Shown in pieces: positions 54,958-63,404 of a DNA stretch of 64,000 bases (its first letter is position 1; each line of letters starts with the position of its first letter). A program made the position numbers and the translations under genes. The notes under the pieces were generated by a model. It was not told the DNA's origin. It worked only from the letters and a program-made list of their open reading frames with translations, and ran no database searches. The stretch covers positions 124,001 to 188,000 of the forward strand of contig NZ_BEWV01000136.1 in NCBI RefSeq assembly GCF_002933775.1. The letters are read 5' to 3'. The stretch comes from Prevotella sp. MGM1 (GTDB lineage Bacteria > Bacteroidota > Bacteroidia > Bacteroidales > Bacteroidaceae).

Positions 54958-57405
54958 TCATATATTCGCAATTGACATGATGTTTGCGAAAACTCCGGCA
55001 GCAGTAACTCCGGCTCCGGCTCCATATCCTTGTATCTGCATAGGATACTCACGATAGCGTTCTGTTGTTAGCAGTACAATGTTGTTGGATCCTTCCAGGC
55101 CATAGAACGGATGCCCGACAGGAACAGCTTCAAGACTTACGCTTGTCTTTCCCATGTCCATTTTTGCCACAAATCGCCATCGTTTGTTTTCTCTTTCAAT
55201 AATTTCCCGTTTACGTTCAAACTCATTATCGAGTGAAGGCAATGCTTTCCAAAAGTCATTCAAACTGCCTTTCAGCAGTTCGTTCGGTATGAAGAGATGC
55301 TTCTCCACGTCGTCTTGTTCCACTTTGTAGCCGGCCTCTCTTGCCAATATGACAAGTTTGCGAACCACATCCTTGCCGCTCAAGTCTATGCGTGGGTCTG
55401 GTTCGCTGTATCCCTGCTCCTTGGCACGCCGTACGGTTTCAGAAAAAGGCACGTCTGCCGCTATTTCGTTGAAAATGAAATTGAGCGTTCCACTGAGCAC
55501 GGCTTCTATCTTTAATATTTTATCTCCCGAGCTGCAGAGGTCACCTATTGTTCCTATTATTGGTAAACCGGCTCCTACGTTGGTTTCGAACAGAAATTTT
55601 ACTCCACGGCGCAATGCCGTGTCTTTGAGTTTGCGATAGCTCTCGTAGTCGCCAGATGCCGCTATTTTATTTGCCGCCACCACGCTGACATTGTGTTCAA
55701 GCAGGGTCTTGTATATGCCTGCGACTTCTTCGCTTGCAGTGCAGTCAACAAAAACGCTGTTGAAAATGTTCATTCCTGTAATTTCATTTACGAGCCGTCT
55801 CATATCGCTTGGCTGAGCATCGGCGAGTGCTTTTCTATAAGTACTCAGATCTATTCCATCTCGTGAAAACAGGGCTTTGCTGCTTGATGAAATGCCGACA
55901 ACATTCAACTTCAACCTTCTTGTGCGCATCAATTCATCGTATTGTGCGCGTATCTGTTCTATCAGATTGCCGCCAACTGTGCCAATACCGCAGATAAATA
56001 GGTTGAGTACTTTGTATTCGCTAAGGAAAAATGAATCGTGAAGAACATTGAGGGACTTTCTAAGGTATTTTGAGCTAACCACGAACGATATGTTTGTCTC
56101 TGAAGCACCCTGTGCGCAGGCAATAACGCTGATACCGCTACGGCCCAGTGTGCCGAACAGTTTTCCGGCGATGCCGGGCGTGTGTTTCATGTTTTCGCCT
56201 ACGATCGCAATAGTGGCCAGGCCGCTTTCTGCGTGCATTGGGAACATGGCTCCTGTTTCTATCTCTTTGACAAACTCGCTGTCAAGAACTTTCACAGCCT
56301 CATCAGCATCCTCGTCCCGTACACCTATGGATGTTGAGTTTTCCGAAGAAGCTTGACTGACCATGAACACAGATATGCCGTGATCGGCCAATGCGGTGAA
56401 TATTCGCCTGTTGACCCCAATGACACCGACCATAGAAAGACCGGTGACAGTGATGAGTGTAGTACCTCCGATACTTGAAATACCCTTAATGGGCTTGCTG
56501 TCGTTGGTTACCTTGTTTTTTATTATCGTTCCGGGATTTTCGGGGTTAAATGTGTTTTTTACTATTATCGGTATGTTCTTTACACATACTGGATATATCG
56601 TCGGCGGATATATAACCTTGGCTCCGAAGTTGCAAAGCTCCATCGCTTCTACATAGCTCAGTTCGGCAATTGTATATGCTGTGGGTATCACTCTTGGATC
56701 GGCAGTCATGAAGCCGTTAACGTCAGTCCATATTTCAAGTGTCTCTGCGTCCAATGCTGCAGCGATTATAGCTGCAGTATAATCACTTCCGCCGCGTCCG
56801 AGATTGGTTGTTTCGCCGGTGTTCTTATCAGTACTGATAAATCCAGGAACCACACATACCTTTGATGATATGGTCTTGTTGTCATTCGCCATAAAAGCGT
56901 CTTTTACAAGCTTCGCTGTCAGTTCGCTGTCGAGAGTATTTTTGCCGTGTTTCAGTTCTGTTTTGATAAACTCGCGTGAATCAAACCACTGTGCATCCTT
57001 CATGATTGCCGCTGTGATTCGGCTGCTCATGCGTTCCCCATAGCTCACGATTGCGGCCAGGGTTTTCGGGCTTAAATCCTTTATCAAAAACAGACCGTAA
57101 TATATGGAACGTAGTTCTTCTGCCAATTTGTTTATGTCTGTTTTCAATATACGGCACTGTTCCAGATCTGTGAATACGGAATCAATCATATCGTGATGCC
57201 TATGCACAATATCGGTAAATTCATCCTTATACCGTTCGTCGCCATGCATTGCAAGTCTCGATGTGGCGATTAGTTTGTCTGTTATGCCACCGAGTGCACT
57301 TACCACTACTATTACCTGCTGTTCCTGCCGCTCAACGATGCGTTTGAGATTCAGGATGCTCTCTGCGGAACCTACGGATGTTCCACCGAACTTCAATACT
57401 TTCAT
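54958..57405 (-). CDS. thrA: Bifunctional aspartate kinase / homoserine dehydrogenase
   Basis: 815 residues. The N-terminal kinase (1 to about 290) starts MKVLKFGGTSVGSAESI and has GRGGSDYTAAI. ACT regulatory domains lie at about 310-455 (TVTGLSMVGVIGV, IAIVGENMKHTPGIAGKLFG), allowing threonine feedback. The homoserine dehydrogenase (about 465-815) starts LFICGIGTVGGNLIEQI and has AANKIAASGDYESY, ETNVGAGLPIIGT and EQGYSEPDPRIDLSGKDVVRK. First gene of the threonine operon, from a -7 box at 57485-57492 with a leader of about 75 bases. Confidence 0.97.
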   Translation of the reverse strand: MKVLKFGGTSVGSAESILNLKRIVERQEQQVIVVVSALGGITDKLIATSRLAMHGDERYKDEFTDIVHRHHDMIDSVFTDLEQCRILKTDINKLAEELRSIYYGLFLIKDLSPKTLAAIVSYGERMSSRITAAIMKDAQWFDSREFIKTELKHGKNTLDSELTAKLVKDAFMANDNKTISSKVCVVPGFISTDKNTGETTNLGRGGSDYTAAIIAAALDAETLEIWTDVNGFMTADPRVIPTAYTIAELSYVEAMELCNFGAKVIYPPTIYPVCVKNIPIIVKNTFNPENPGTIIKNKVTNDSKPIKGISSIGGTTLITVTGLSMVGVIGVNRRIFTALADHGISVFMVSQASSENSTSIGVRDEDADEAVKVLDSEFVKEIETGAMFPMHAESGLATIAIVGENMKHTPGIAGKLFGTLGRSGISVIACAQGASETNISFVVSSKYLRKSLNVLHDSFFLSEYKVLNLFICGIGTVGGNLIEQIRAQYDELMRTRRLKLNVVGISSSSKALFSRDGIDLSTYRKALADAQPSDMRRLVNEITGMNIFNSVFVDCTASEEVAGIYKTLLEHNVSVVAANKIAASGDYESYRKLKDTALRRGVKFLFETNVGAGLPIIGTIGDLCSSGDKILKIEAVLSGTLNFIFNEIAADVPFSETVRRAKEQGYSEPDPRIDLSGKDVVRKLVILAREAGYKVEQDDVEKHLFIPNELLKGSLNDFWKALPSLDNEFERKREIIERENKRWRFVAKMDMGKTSVSLEAVPVGHPFYGLEGSNNIVLLTTERYREYPMQIQGYGAGAGVTAAGVFANIMSIANI

Positions 57406-57484
57406 TCTCTTCCTGTTTGTCTTTGTTTATATGTATCCCTGTTACAAACCGGGGATTTTATTTCAAAATGCGAGTAATAAGCCA

Positions 57485-57492
57485 CAAATTTA
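57485..57492 (-). promoter_or_regulatory. -7 box (TAAATTTG) for the thr operon
   Basis: Exact consensus on the minus strand. The leader between it and thrA holds only a weak 5-bp hairpin and no threonine-rich leader peptide, so classical attenuation is not supported. Confidence 0.55.
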
Positions 57493-57546
57493 ATAAGATT
57501 AATCGGTATAACCAACAAAATTACTGTGTTAATGAAACTTTTACGT

Positions 57547-57663
57547 TATATTTGCTTATAATTTGTAATTATGACAGTGAAGCTGATAATGTATGCCTAC
57601 AATAGATGTTGGTGTTTTTGTAAATATGTTCATGTACTTTGTTGTAAAGATACTGTATGGTAG
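57547..57663 (+). other. Promoter-like box plus 30-codon Cys-rich frame
   Basis: TATATTTG (57547-57554) is an exact -7 box on the plus strand. ATG 57571 opens a 30-codon frame ending at TAG 57661-57663, with cysteines at 13, 15, 17, 24 and 25 (CWCFC and CC). No Shine-Dalgarno sequence. It could be a tiny metal-binding peptide or chance in TG-rich DNA; I do not call it a gene. Confidence 0.3.
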
Positions 57664-57712
57664 AAATGTTCATACAAGCTTTTTACTTTGTCATTTATTG
57701 ATTATCTTTGCA

Positions 57713-57720
57713 ACGGATAG
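57713..57720 (+). promoter_or_regulatory. -7 box (TATCTTTG) for the FAD protein gene
   Basis: Exact consensus followed by CAAC, giving a purine-rich leader of about 78 bases before ATG 57805. The leader contains short complementary runs (AAGGT / ACCTT) but matches no riboswitch I know. Confidence 0.65.
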
Positions 57721-57804
57721 AGCTGGAGGTTATTTTCCCCAATTTAAGGTGGAAGGCGAAAAACCTTGAAGTTTCGGTTTTATTGTAATGAAATTAATAT
57801 TTTA

Positions 57805-59370
57805 ATGATAAACGAATATCAAATACGTGTATTGCCACATGTGGCGGCTTCAGAGCAAGGCATACGTGAATATGTGGCTCGTGAAAATGGATTGGATGTG
57901 CGTACGATGACATCTGTCAGAGTGCTCAAACGTAGCATAGATGCCCGTCAAAGAATAATATATGTGAATCTAAGGGTGAGGGTGTATATAAATGAGATGC
58001 CTGTCGATGATGCTTTCGAACGTACAGACTACTGCGATGTTTCACAGGCAAAGCGTGTGATTGTGGTAGGTGAGGGGCCTGGTGGACTTTTTGCCGCTCT
58101 AAGGCTTATAGAACTCGGTTTATGTCCAGTCGTGATTGAGCGTGGGAAAAATGTTCGTGACCGTAAAGCTGATCTTGCGAAAATATCGCGTGAACAAAAT
58201 GTAGATTGTGAAAGCAACTACTGCTTCGGAGAGGGTGGTGCCGGTGCATACTCCGATGGTAAGTTATATACTCGCAGCAAGAAACGCGGTAATACGGTGA
58301 AGATTCTAAATGTTTTCTGTCAGCATGGAGCGCCGGTGTCCATACTTGCCGATGCTCATCCCCATATAGGGACAGACAGGTTGCCGCGTGTCATTGAAAA
58401 TATGCGTAATACAATCCTTAAATCAGGTGGCGAAGTGCATCACCAGACGAAAATGACACGGTTTGTAATCAATGGTGATGAGGTTGTGGGGGTTGAGGCG
58501 CTCGACTTGATAACGGGAAAGGAACTTATATTCCGTGGTCCTGTCATATTGGCTACAGGCCACTCTGCACGAGATGTTTACAACTATTTGCATGAAGAAA
58601 AAGTTGAACTTGAGGCAAAAGGTATAGCTGTTGGTGTGAGGTTGGAACATCCTTCTGAAATGATAGACCAGATACAGTATCATAATAGGCAGGGACGCGG
58701 CCGGTGGTTGCCTGCTGCCGAATATTCTTTTGTAACCCAAGTTGATGGTCGTGGAGTGTATTCGTTCTGTATGTGTCCCGGTGGGTTTGTTATTCCTGCG
58801 GCTACAGGAAAGCAACAAATTGTAGTCAACGGTATGAGCCCGAGCAATCGTGGTGGTCGGTGGTCTAACAGTGGTATGGTAGTGGAGATACGTCCAGAGG
58901 ATATAGGGGGCAATGATCCGTTGCGCATGATGAATTGGCAGGAAGGTATTGAGCGAGATTGTTGGCAGCAGGGCAATATGCGTCAGACGGCTCCTGCGCA
59001 GCGAATGGCGGATTTTGCCAATAATAGGCTGAGCTATGATTTACCGCCAACGTCTTATTCTCCTGGTCTTATATCGTCACCACTTCACTTTTGGATGCCT
59101 AAACTTGTTGTTACACGTTTACAACAAGGATTCCGCCAGTTTGGGAAAATGAGTCACGGTTTTCTAACTAATGAGGCTGTGATGATAGCGGCGGAAACAC
59201 GTACATCAGCTCCAGTGCGTATATTGCGTGACAGTGGTACGTTGATGCATGTTCGTTTGCGCGGACTTTTCCCTTGTGGTGAAGGTGCCGGATATGCCGG
59301 CGGTATAGTGTCTGCCGGTGTGGATGGCGAGCGTTGTGCCGAGATGTGCGCAGAATATGTGGGCGTATAA
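57805..59370 (+). CDS. FAD-dependent oxidoreductase (BT-type NAD(P)/FAD family)
   Basis: 521 residues from ATG 57805 (MINEYQIRV); an upstream TTG at 57766 is rejected. A short N-terminal domain (1 to about 85) precedes the dinucleotide-binding motif VIVVGEGPGGLFAALRLIELG and a glutamate-ending strand VIERG. GGAGAYSDGKL and the C-terminal GLFPCGEGAGYAGGIVSAGVDG are typical of the large uncharacterised FAD-dependent dehydrogenase family. Redox partner and substrate unknown. Possible conserved cysteines near NVDCESNYCFGEGG. Confidence 0.85.
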   Translation: MINEYQIRVLPHVAASEQGIREYVARENGLDVRTMTSVRVLKRSIDARQRIIYVNLRVRVYINEMPVDDAFERTDYCDVSQAKRVIVVGEGPGGLFAALRLIELGLCPVVIERGKNVRDRKADLAKISREQNVDCESNYCFGEGGAGAYSDGKLYTRSKKRGNTVKILNVFCQHGAPVSILADAHPHIGTDRLPRVIENMRNTILKSGGEVHHQTKMTRFVINGDEVVGVEALDLITGKELIFRGPVILATGHSARDVYNYLHEEKVELEAKGIAVGVRLEHPSEMIDQIQYHNRQGRGRWLPAAEYSFVTQVDGRGVYSFCMCPGGFVIPAATGKQQIVVNGMSPSNRGGRWSNSGMVVEIRPEDIGGNDPLRMMNWQEGIERDCWQQGNMRQTAPAQRMADFANNRLSYDLPPTSYSPGLISSPLHFWMPKLVVTRLQQGFRQFGKMSHGFLTNEAVMIAAETRTSAPVRILRDSGTLMHVRLRGLFPCGEGAGYAGGIVSAGVDGERCAEMCAEYVGV

Positions 59371-59425
59371 CACAAATCTTTGAGTTAATACGGTGGAAAA
59401 ACTTGCGTGGCTAATGGATTTTTAG

Positions 59426-59433
59426 TAAATTTG
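59426..59433 (+). promoter_or_regulatory. -7 box (TAAATTTG) for pheT-yebC
   Basis: Exact consensus followed by CACG, 38 bases before the pheT start. Confidence 0.7.
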
Positions 59434-59471
59434 CACGACATTTTTATAGTATACTAAATAAAATCATTATA

Positions 59472-61934
59472 ATGAATATTTCCTATAAATGGTTAAAGGA
59501 ATACGTTGATTTTGAACTTTCACCGCAACAAGTGTGTGATGCTTTGACATCAACGGGTCTTGAAGTAGGTGCTCTTGAAGAGGTACAGACTGTCAAAGGT
59601 GGCCTGAAAGGGCTTTATGTCGGCAAGGTGCTGACATGCGATATACATCCAAATTCGGATCATCTTCATGTTACTACGGTAGATTTGGGGCATGAGATTC
59701 CCTCACAGATTGTTTGCGGTGCACCTAATGTGGCTGTCGGTCAGAAAGTTATCGTGGCTGATTTGGGGTGTGTGCTTTACGATGGCGATAGTGAGTTTGT
59801 TATAAAAAAGTCGAAACTCCGTGGAGTAGAGAGTTATGGTATGATATGTGCCGAAGATGAAATAGGAGTCGGTGCAAGTCATGACGGTATTATTGTTTTG
59901 CCGGAAGATGCTCCTGTGGGACAGCCGGCGGCGGAGTATTACAATTTGGAAAGTGACTGGCTGATAGAAGTGGATATCACTCCAAATCGTGCTGATGCAT
60001 TGTCGCATTGGGGGGTGGCGCGCGATCTTTATGCATGGTTGCGGAGCAACGGATATGAAACAAGTCTGCATCGTCCGGATTGTTTGAAGTTTACGGTAGA
60101 TAATACGGAACATCCGGTTGATGTGGTTATAGAGAATACGGAAGCATGTAAACGATATGCGTGTGTGAGCATAACCGGATGTGAGGTAAAAGAAAGTCCA
60201 GAATGGTTGCAGAATAAACTGAAAGTGATAGGTCTGCGCCCAATAAACAATATCGTGGACATAACCAATTATATCATGATGGCTTATGGGCAACCGTTGC
60301 ACTGTTTTGATGCAGATATGGTAACGGGTAACAAGATTGTTGTTCGTACACAGCCAGAGGGAACCAAGTTTATAACGCTTGATGGTGTGGAACACGTTCT
60401 TGGAGCACATGATTTGAGTATCTGCAATGATAAAGAGCCTATGTGCATAGCTGGAATATTCGGAGGAAAAGGCAGTGGAACATATGAGACAACGCATAGT
60501 GTGGTTCTTGAAAGTGCATATTTTCATCCTACATGGATTCGCAAGAGTGCACGCAGGCATGGTCTTAGTACGGATGCTTCATTCCGTTTTGAACGTGGTG
60601 TAGATCCCAATGGGATTATTTATGCATTGAAGCAAGCTGCGATAATGTGCAAGGAACTTGCTGGAGGTCAGGTGTCTATGGAGATAAAAGATGTCTATCC
60701 GGTTCCGATTGAGAATGCGAGAGCTAGACTTGAATATGATTATGTTAACACATTGATTGGCAAGGATATATCAGCTGATACGGTAAAGAGTATTTGTACC
60801 AGTCTTGAAATGGAGATATCCGCTGAGGATGCAGCAGGAATAGACCTTGAAATACCGGCATACAGAGTGGATGTGCAGAGACCGTGTGATGTTGTTGAAG
60901 ATATACTCCGTATTTACGGATATAATAATGTAGAGATACCGATGCAACTGAAGAGTTGTCTTGTGGTGAAAGGTGATGAAGACCGTAAGCATTGCCTGGC
61001 GGATTTAGTGAGTGAGCAACTTGTTGGGTGTGGTTTTAATGAGATATTGAACAATTCTATAACCAAGGCTACTTATTACGAAAAAAGTGCCGCATATGCA
61101 GTTGATGAGTGCGTTAAGATAATGAATCCGTTGAGTTCAGATCTTAACGTAATGCGTCAGACGTTGCTATTCGGTGGTTTGGAGAGTTTGGAGCATAATA
61201 TCAAACGCAGGAATGCCAACCTTAAATTCTTTGAGTTTGGAAATGTATATCATTTTAATCCTGAGAAGAAAAACGAGGAAAATCCCATTGCCGCATATAG
61301 CGAGAACCATCATATGGCATTGTGGCTGACAGGTAAACGTGTGCAAGGCAGTTGGATACATGCGGATGAGGATACAAGTTATTTTGAGTTGGAGGCTTAT
61401 ATTCGCAATATACTGAGCCGTATCGGAATGCTGGAAGGCATGGTAGTAAGAAAGAAGAGTGACAATGAGATATTCTCGTCAGGCGTGGCATTGGAAAACA
61501 GAGGGGGAAGAAAACTTGTTGAAATGGGTTGCCTTTCTAAGAATGTGCTCAAAGCGGCAGATATTGATATGCCGGTATATTATGCTGAATTGGATTGGGA
61601 CGCATTGATGAAAGCGACTGTCAAGAATAAGGTTCTGTATAAAGAGATTTGCAAATATCCTGCCGTAAGTCGCGACCTCGCCCTTTTGATAGACAAGAAT
61701 ATTGAGTTTGCGCAGATAGTGGAAATAGCCCGTCAGACGGAAAAGAAACTGCTGAAAAACGTTGAACTTTTTGATGTTTATGAGGGGAAGAATCTTCCGG
61801 AAAGCAAAAAGAGTTATGCCGTGAATTTTATTTTGCAGGATGAGACAAAGACATTGAATGACAAACAGATAGATGTCATAATGAATAAGTTGATAACAAA
61901 TTTAAAGAATAAACTTGGAGCAGAGCTCCGTTAA
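59472..61934 (+). CDS. pheT: Phenylalanine-tRNA ligase beta subunit
   Basis: 820 residues. Domains in order: N-terminal part MNISYKWLKEYVDFELSP, tRNA-binding OB domain (about 44-155, DLGCVL.. and CGAPNVAVGQKV), B3/B4 editing domain (about 210-380, GLRPINNIVDITNYIMM, QPLHCFDAD), B5 domain (about 405-475, YRVDVQRPCDVVEDILRIYGYNN), the core region with NPLSSDLNVMRQTLL, and the ferredoxin-like anticodon-binding domain (about 725-820, KYPAVSRDLALLIDKN). It pairs with PheS, not in the window, to charge tRNA-Phe. Followed 11 bases later by yebC. Confidence 0.97.
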   Translation: MNISYKWLKEYVDFELSPQQVCDALTSTGLEVGALEEVQTVKGGLKGLYVGKVLTCDIHPNSDHLHVTTVDLGHEIPSQIVCGAPNVAVGQKVIVADLGCVLYDGDSEFVIKKSKLRGVESYGMICAEDEIGVGASHDGIIVLPEDAPVGQPAAEYYNLESDWLIEVDITPNRADALSHWGVARDLYAWLRSNGYETSLHRPDCLKFTVDNTEHPVDVVIENTEACKRYACVSITGCEVKESPEWLQNKLKVIGLRPINNIVDITNYIMMAYGQPLHCFDADMVTGNKIVVRTQPEGTKFITLDGVEHVLGAHDLSICNDKEPMCIAGIFGGKGSGTYETTHSVVLESAYFHPTWIRKSARRHGLSTDASFRFERGVDPNGIIYALKQAAIMCKELAGGQVSMEIKDVYPVPIENARARLEYDYVNTLIGKDISADTVKSICTSLEMEISAEDAAGIDLEIPAYRVDVQRPCDVVEDILRIYGYNNVEIPMQLKSCLVVKGDEDRKHCLADLVSEQLVGCGFNEILNNSITKATYYEKSAAYAVDECVKIMNPLSSDLNVMRQTLLFGGLESLEHNIKRRNANLKFFEFGNVYHFNPEKKNEENPIAAYSENHHMALWLTGKRVQGSWIHADEDTSYFELEAYIRNILSRIGMLEGMVVRKKSDNEIFSSGVALENRGGRKLVEMGCLSKNVLKAADIDMPVYYAELDWDALMKATVKNKVLYKEICKYPAVSRDLALLIDKNIEFAQIVEIARQTEKKLLKNVELFDVYEGKNLPESKKSYAVNFILQDETKTLNDKQIDVIMNKLITNLKNKLGAELR

Positions 61935-61945
61935 AACTAATTCCA

Positions 61946-62677
61946 ATGGGAAGAGCATTTGAATATCGTAAGGCAGCAAAGCTGAAAAGATGGGGACACA
62001 TGGCCCGTACATTCACAAAGATTGGTAAGCAGATAGCCATAGCGGTGAAAGCCGGAGGTCCGGAACCGGAGAACAATCCTACACTGAGAGCTATCATTGC
62101 GAACGCAAAGCGTGAGAACATGCCCAAGGATAATATTGAGCGTGCAATCAAAAATGCGATGGGTAAGGATCAGAGTGAATACAAAGAAGTGACTTATGAG
62201 GGATATGGCCCTCATGGTATCGCCGTATTCGTTGAGACTCTGACCGACAATACAACGCGTACTGTCGGTGATGTGCGTTCGGTGTTTAATAAGTTTAATG
62301 GTAATCTTGGAACACAAGGCAGTCTCTCGTTCCTTTTTGACCACAAGAGTGTGTTCACGTTCAAGAAAAAGGACGGTATTGATATGGACGAAATGATTCT
62401 TGACCTTATTGACTATGGTGTGGAGGATGAGTATGATGAGGATGAAGAAAGTGGTGAAATAACCATTTATGGAGACCCGAAAAGTTTTGGTGAAATACAG
62501 AAACATTTGGAGACAGAAGGTTTTGATGTTACAGGGGCCGAATTTACGCGCATACCGAATGACCAAAAAGAAGTTACGGCAGAAGAGCGTGAGACGATAG
62601 ACAAGATGGTGGAGCGTCTTGAAGAGTTTGACGATGTGCAAACGGTTTATACAAATATGAAACCAGCTGAAGAGTAA
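61946..62677 (+). CDS. YebC/PmpR family protein
   Basis: 243 residues, full family length. Start MGRAFEYRKAAKLKRWGHMARTFTKIGKQI is the Bacteroidetes version of the AGHSKW-type start; ENMPKDNIERAIKNAMGK, YEGYGPHGIAVFVETLTDN and the acidic segment DEYDEDEESGE are characteristic. Members act as transcription regulators or, as recent work on the family suggests, help translation of difficult peptides; which applies here is unknown. Shares the pheT transcript. Confidence 0.93.
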   Translation: MGRAFEYRKAAKLKRWGHMARTFTKIGKQIAIAVKAGGPEPENNPTLRAIIANAKRENMPKDNIERAIKNAMGKDQSEYKEVTYEGYGPHGIAVFVETLTDNTTRTVGDVRSVFNKFNGNLGTQGSLSFLFDHKSVFTFKKKDGIDMDEMILDLIDYGVEDEYDEDEESGEITIYGDPKSFGEIQKHLETEGFDVTGAEFTRIPNDQKEVTAEERETIDKMVERLEEFDDVQTVYTNMKPAEE

Positions 62678-62684
62678 ATAGTTA

Positions 62685-62746
62685 ATTTCCAAAATTTAAT
62701 CGGGTGTAAAAGAACTGTCTTTTACACCCGATTAAATTTTGGAAAT
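62685..62746. terminator. Perfect 29-bp hairpin, bidirectional terminator
   Basis: Arms 62685-62713 and 62718-62746 are exact complements around loop ACTG. The core CGGGTGTAAAAGA is flanked by AAATTTAA-type tracts. It separates rightward yebC from the leftward lipoprotein gene and can stop both. Confidence 0.85.
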
Positions 62747-62780
62747 ATGTATTTATTGGCATTTGTTCATCTTATGATAG

Positions 62781-63170
62781 CTATTTATAGTCTTTTTCTG
62801 TAAATGTGGCATTGAATAAAACTTTACCTTTATCTTTTCCTGATAAATATGTATATGCGAAATTATAGCCATTGTCCTTGTATGCTTTTATTGACGTGGA
62901 ATTTTTTACTTCGTCAAGAAGAATTTTGCGTATGTCGACCGAGGAAAACACCCCCATATTATCCGCATTTCCGGTTAGAGTGTAATAGTAATGCAATGTG
63001 TGACTTTCTCTCTCGAATATCAAGCTATCAATTGTCGTATTCTCACCAAGCTTAGCAGGACATTTCTTTTCGGTGTATGACATGGCTTCTCGTGCACATC
63101 TATCTTCAAGTGATTCTTGGCAGGATACGAATAATAATGTAAAGATGGAAATATAAAAAAGTTTTTTCAT
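62781..63170 (-). CDS. Small lipoprotein, unknown function
   Basis: 129 residues with a lipoprotein signal: MKKLFYISIFTLLFVSC, lipobox LFVSC with Cys17. The mature part is polar, with CAREAMSYTEKKCPAKLGENT (two further cysteines that could pair) and beta-like stretches such as HTLHYYYTLTG and YNFAYTYLSG. I do not recognise the family. Transcribed alone from a -7 box at 63194-63201. Confidence 0.75.
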   Translation of the reverse strand: MKKLFYISIFTLLFVSCQESLEDRCAREAMSYTEKKCPAKLGENTTIDSLIFERESHTLHYYYTLTGNADNMGVFSSVDIRKILLDEVKNSTSIKAYKDNGYNFAYTYLSGKDKGKVLFNATFTEKDYK

Positions 63171-63193
63171 ATTAAATGTTTTTTATTATCATG

Positions 63194-63201
63194 CAAAATT
63201 A
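63194..63201 (-). promoter_or_regulatory. -7 box (TAATTTTG) for the lipoprotein
   Basis: Exact consensus on the minus strand followed by CATG, 23 bases before the start codon. Confidence 0.65.
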
Positions 63202-63353
63202 ATCAATTAATTGAAATAATAAACTTTATGTATTACTTTTTTATTTGGCAAAGAATTCAATATGGTATTCTGCCAAATGTTTTTTCTATGGATTATATTT
63301 GTCTATAATATTAGAAAACTTCTTAAAATATCTATTGTTCGCACTTTTTTCCT

Positions 63354-63361
63354 TACCTTTG
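63354..63361 (+). promoter_or_regulatory. -7 box (TACCTTTG) for the second ABC-F gene
   Basis: Exact consensus followed by C, 43 bases before ATG 63405. Confidence 0.7.
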
Positions 63362-63404
63362 CTGTTCCAATTTATATAAAATCAGGTTTTACAGAATTAT
63401 TATA

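Noticed and set aside
57406-57480. Threonine attenuator before thrA
   Set aside because: The leader has no Thr/Ile-rich leader peptide and only a weak 5-bp hairpin.
61937-62692. 251-codon frame opposite yebC
   Set aside because: Fully antisense to yebC, which has clear family motifs.
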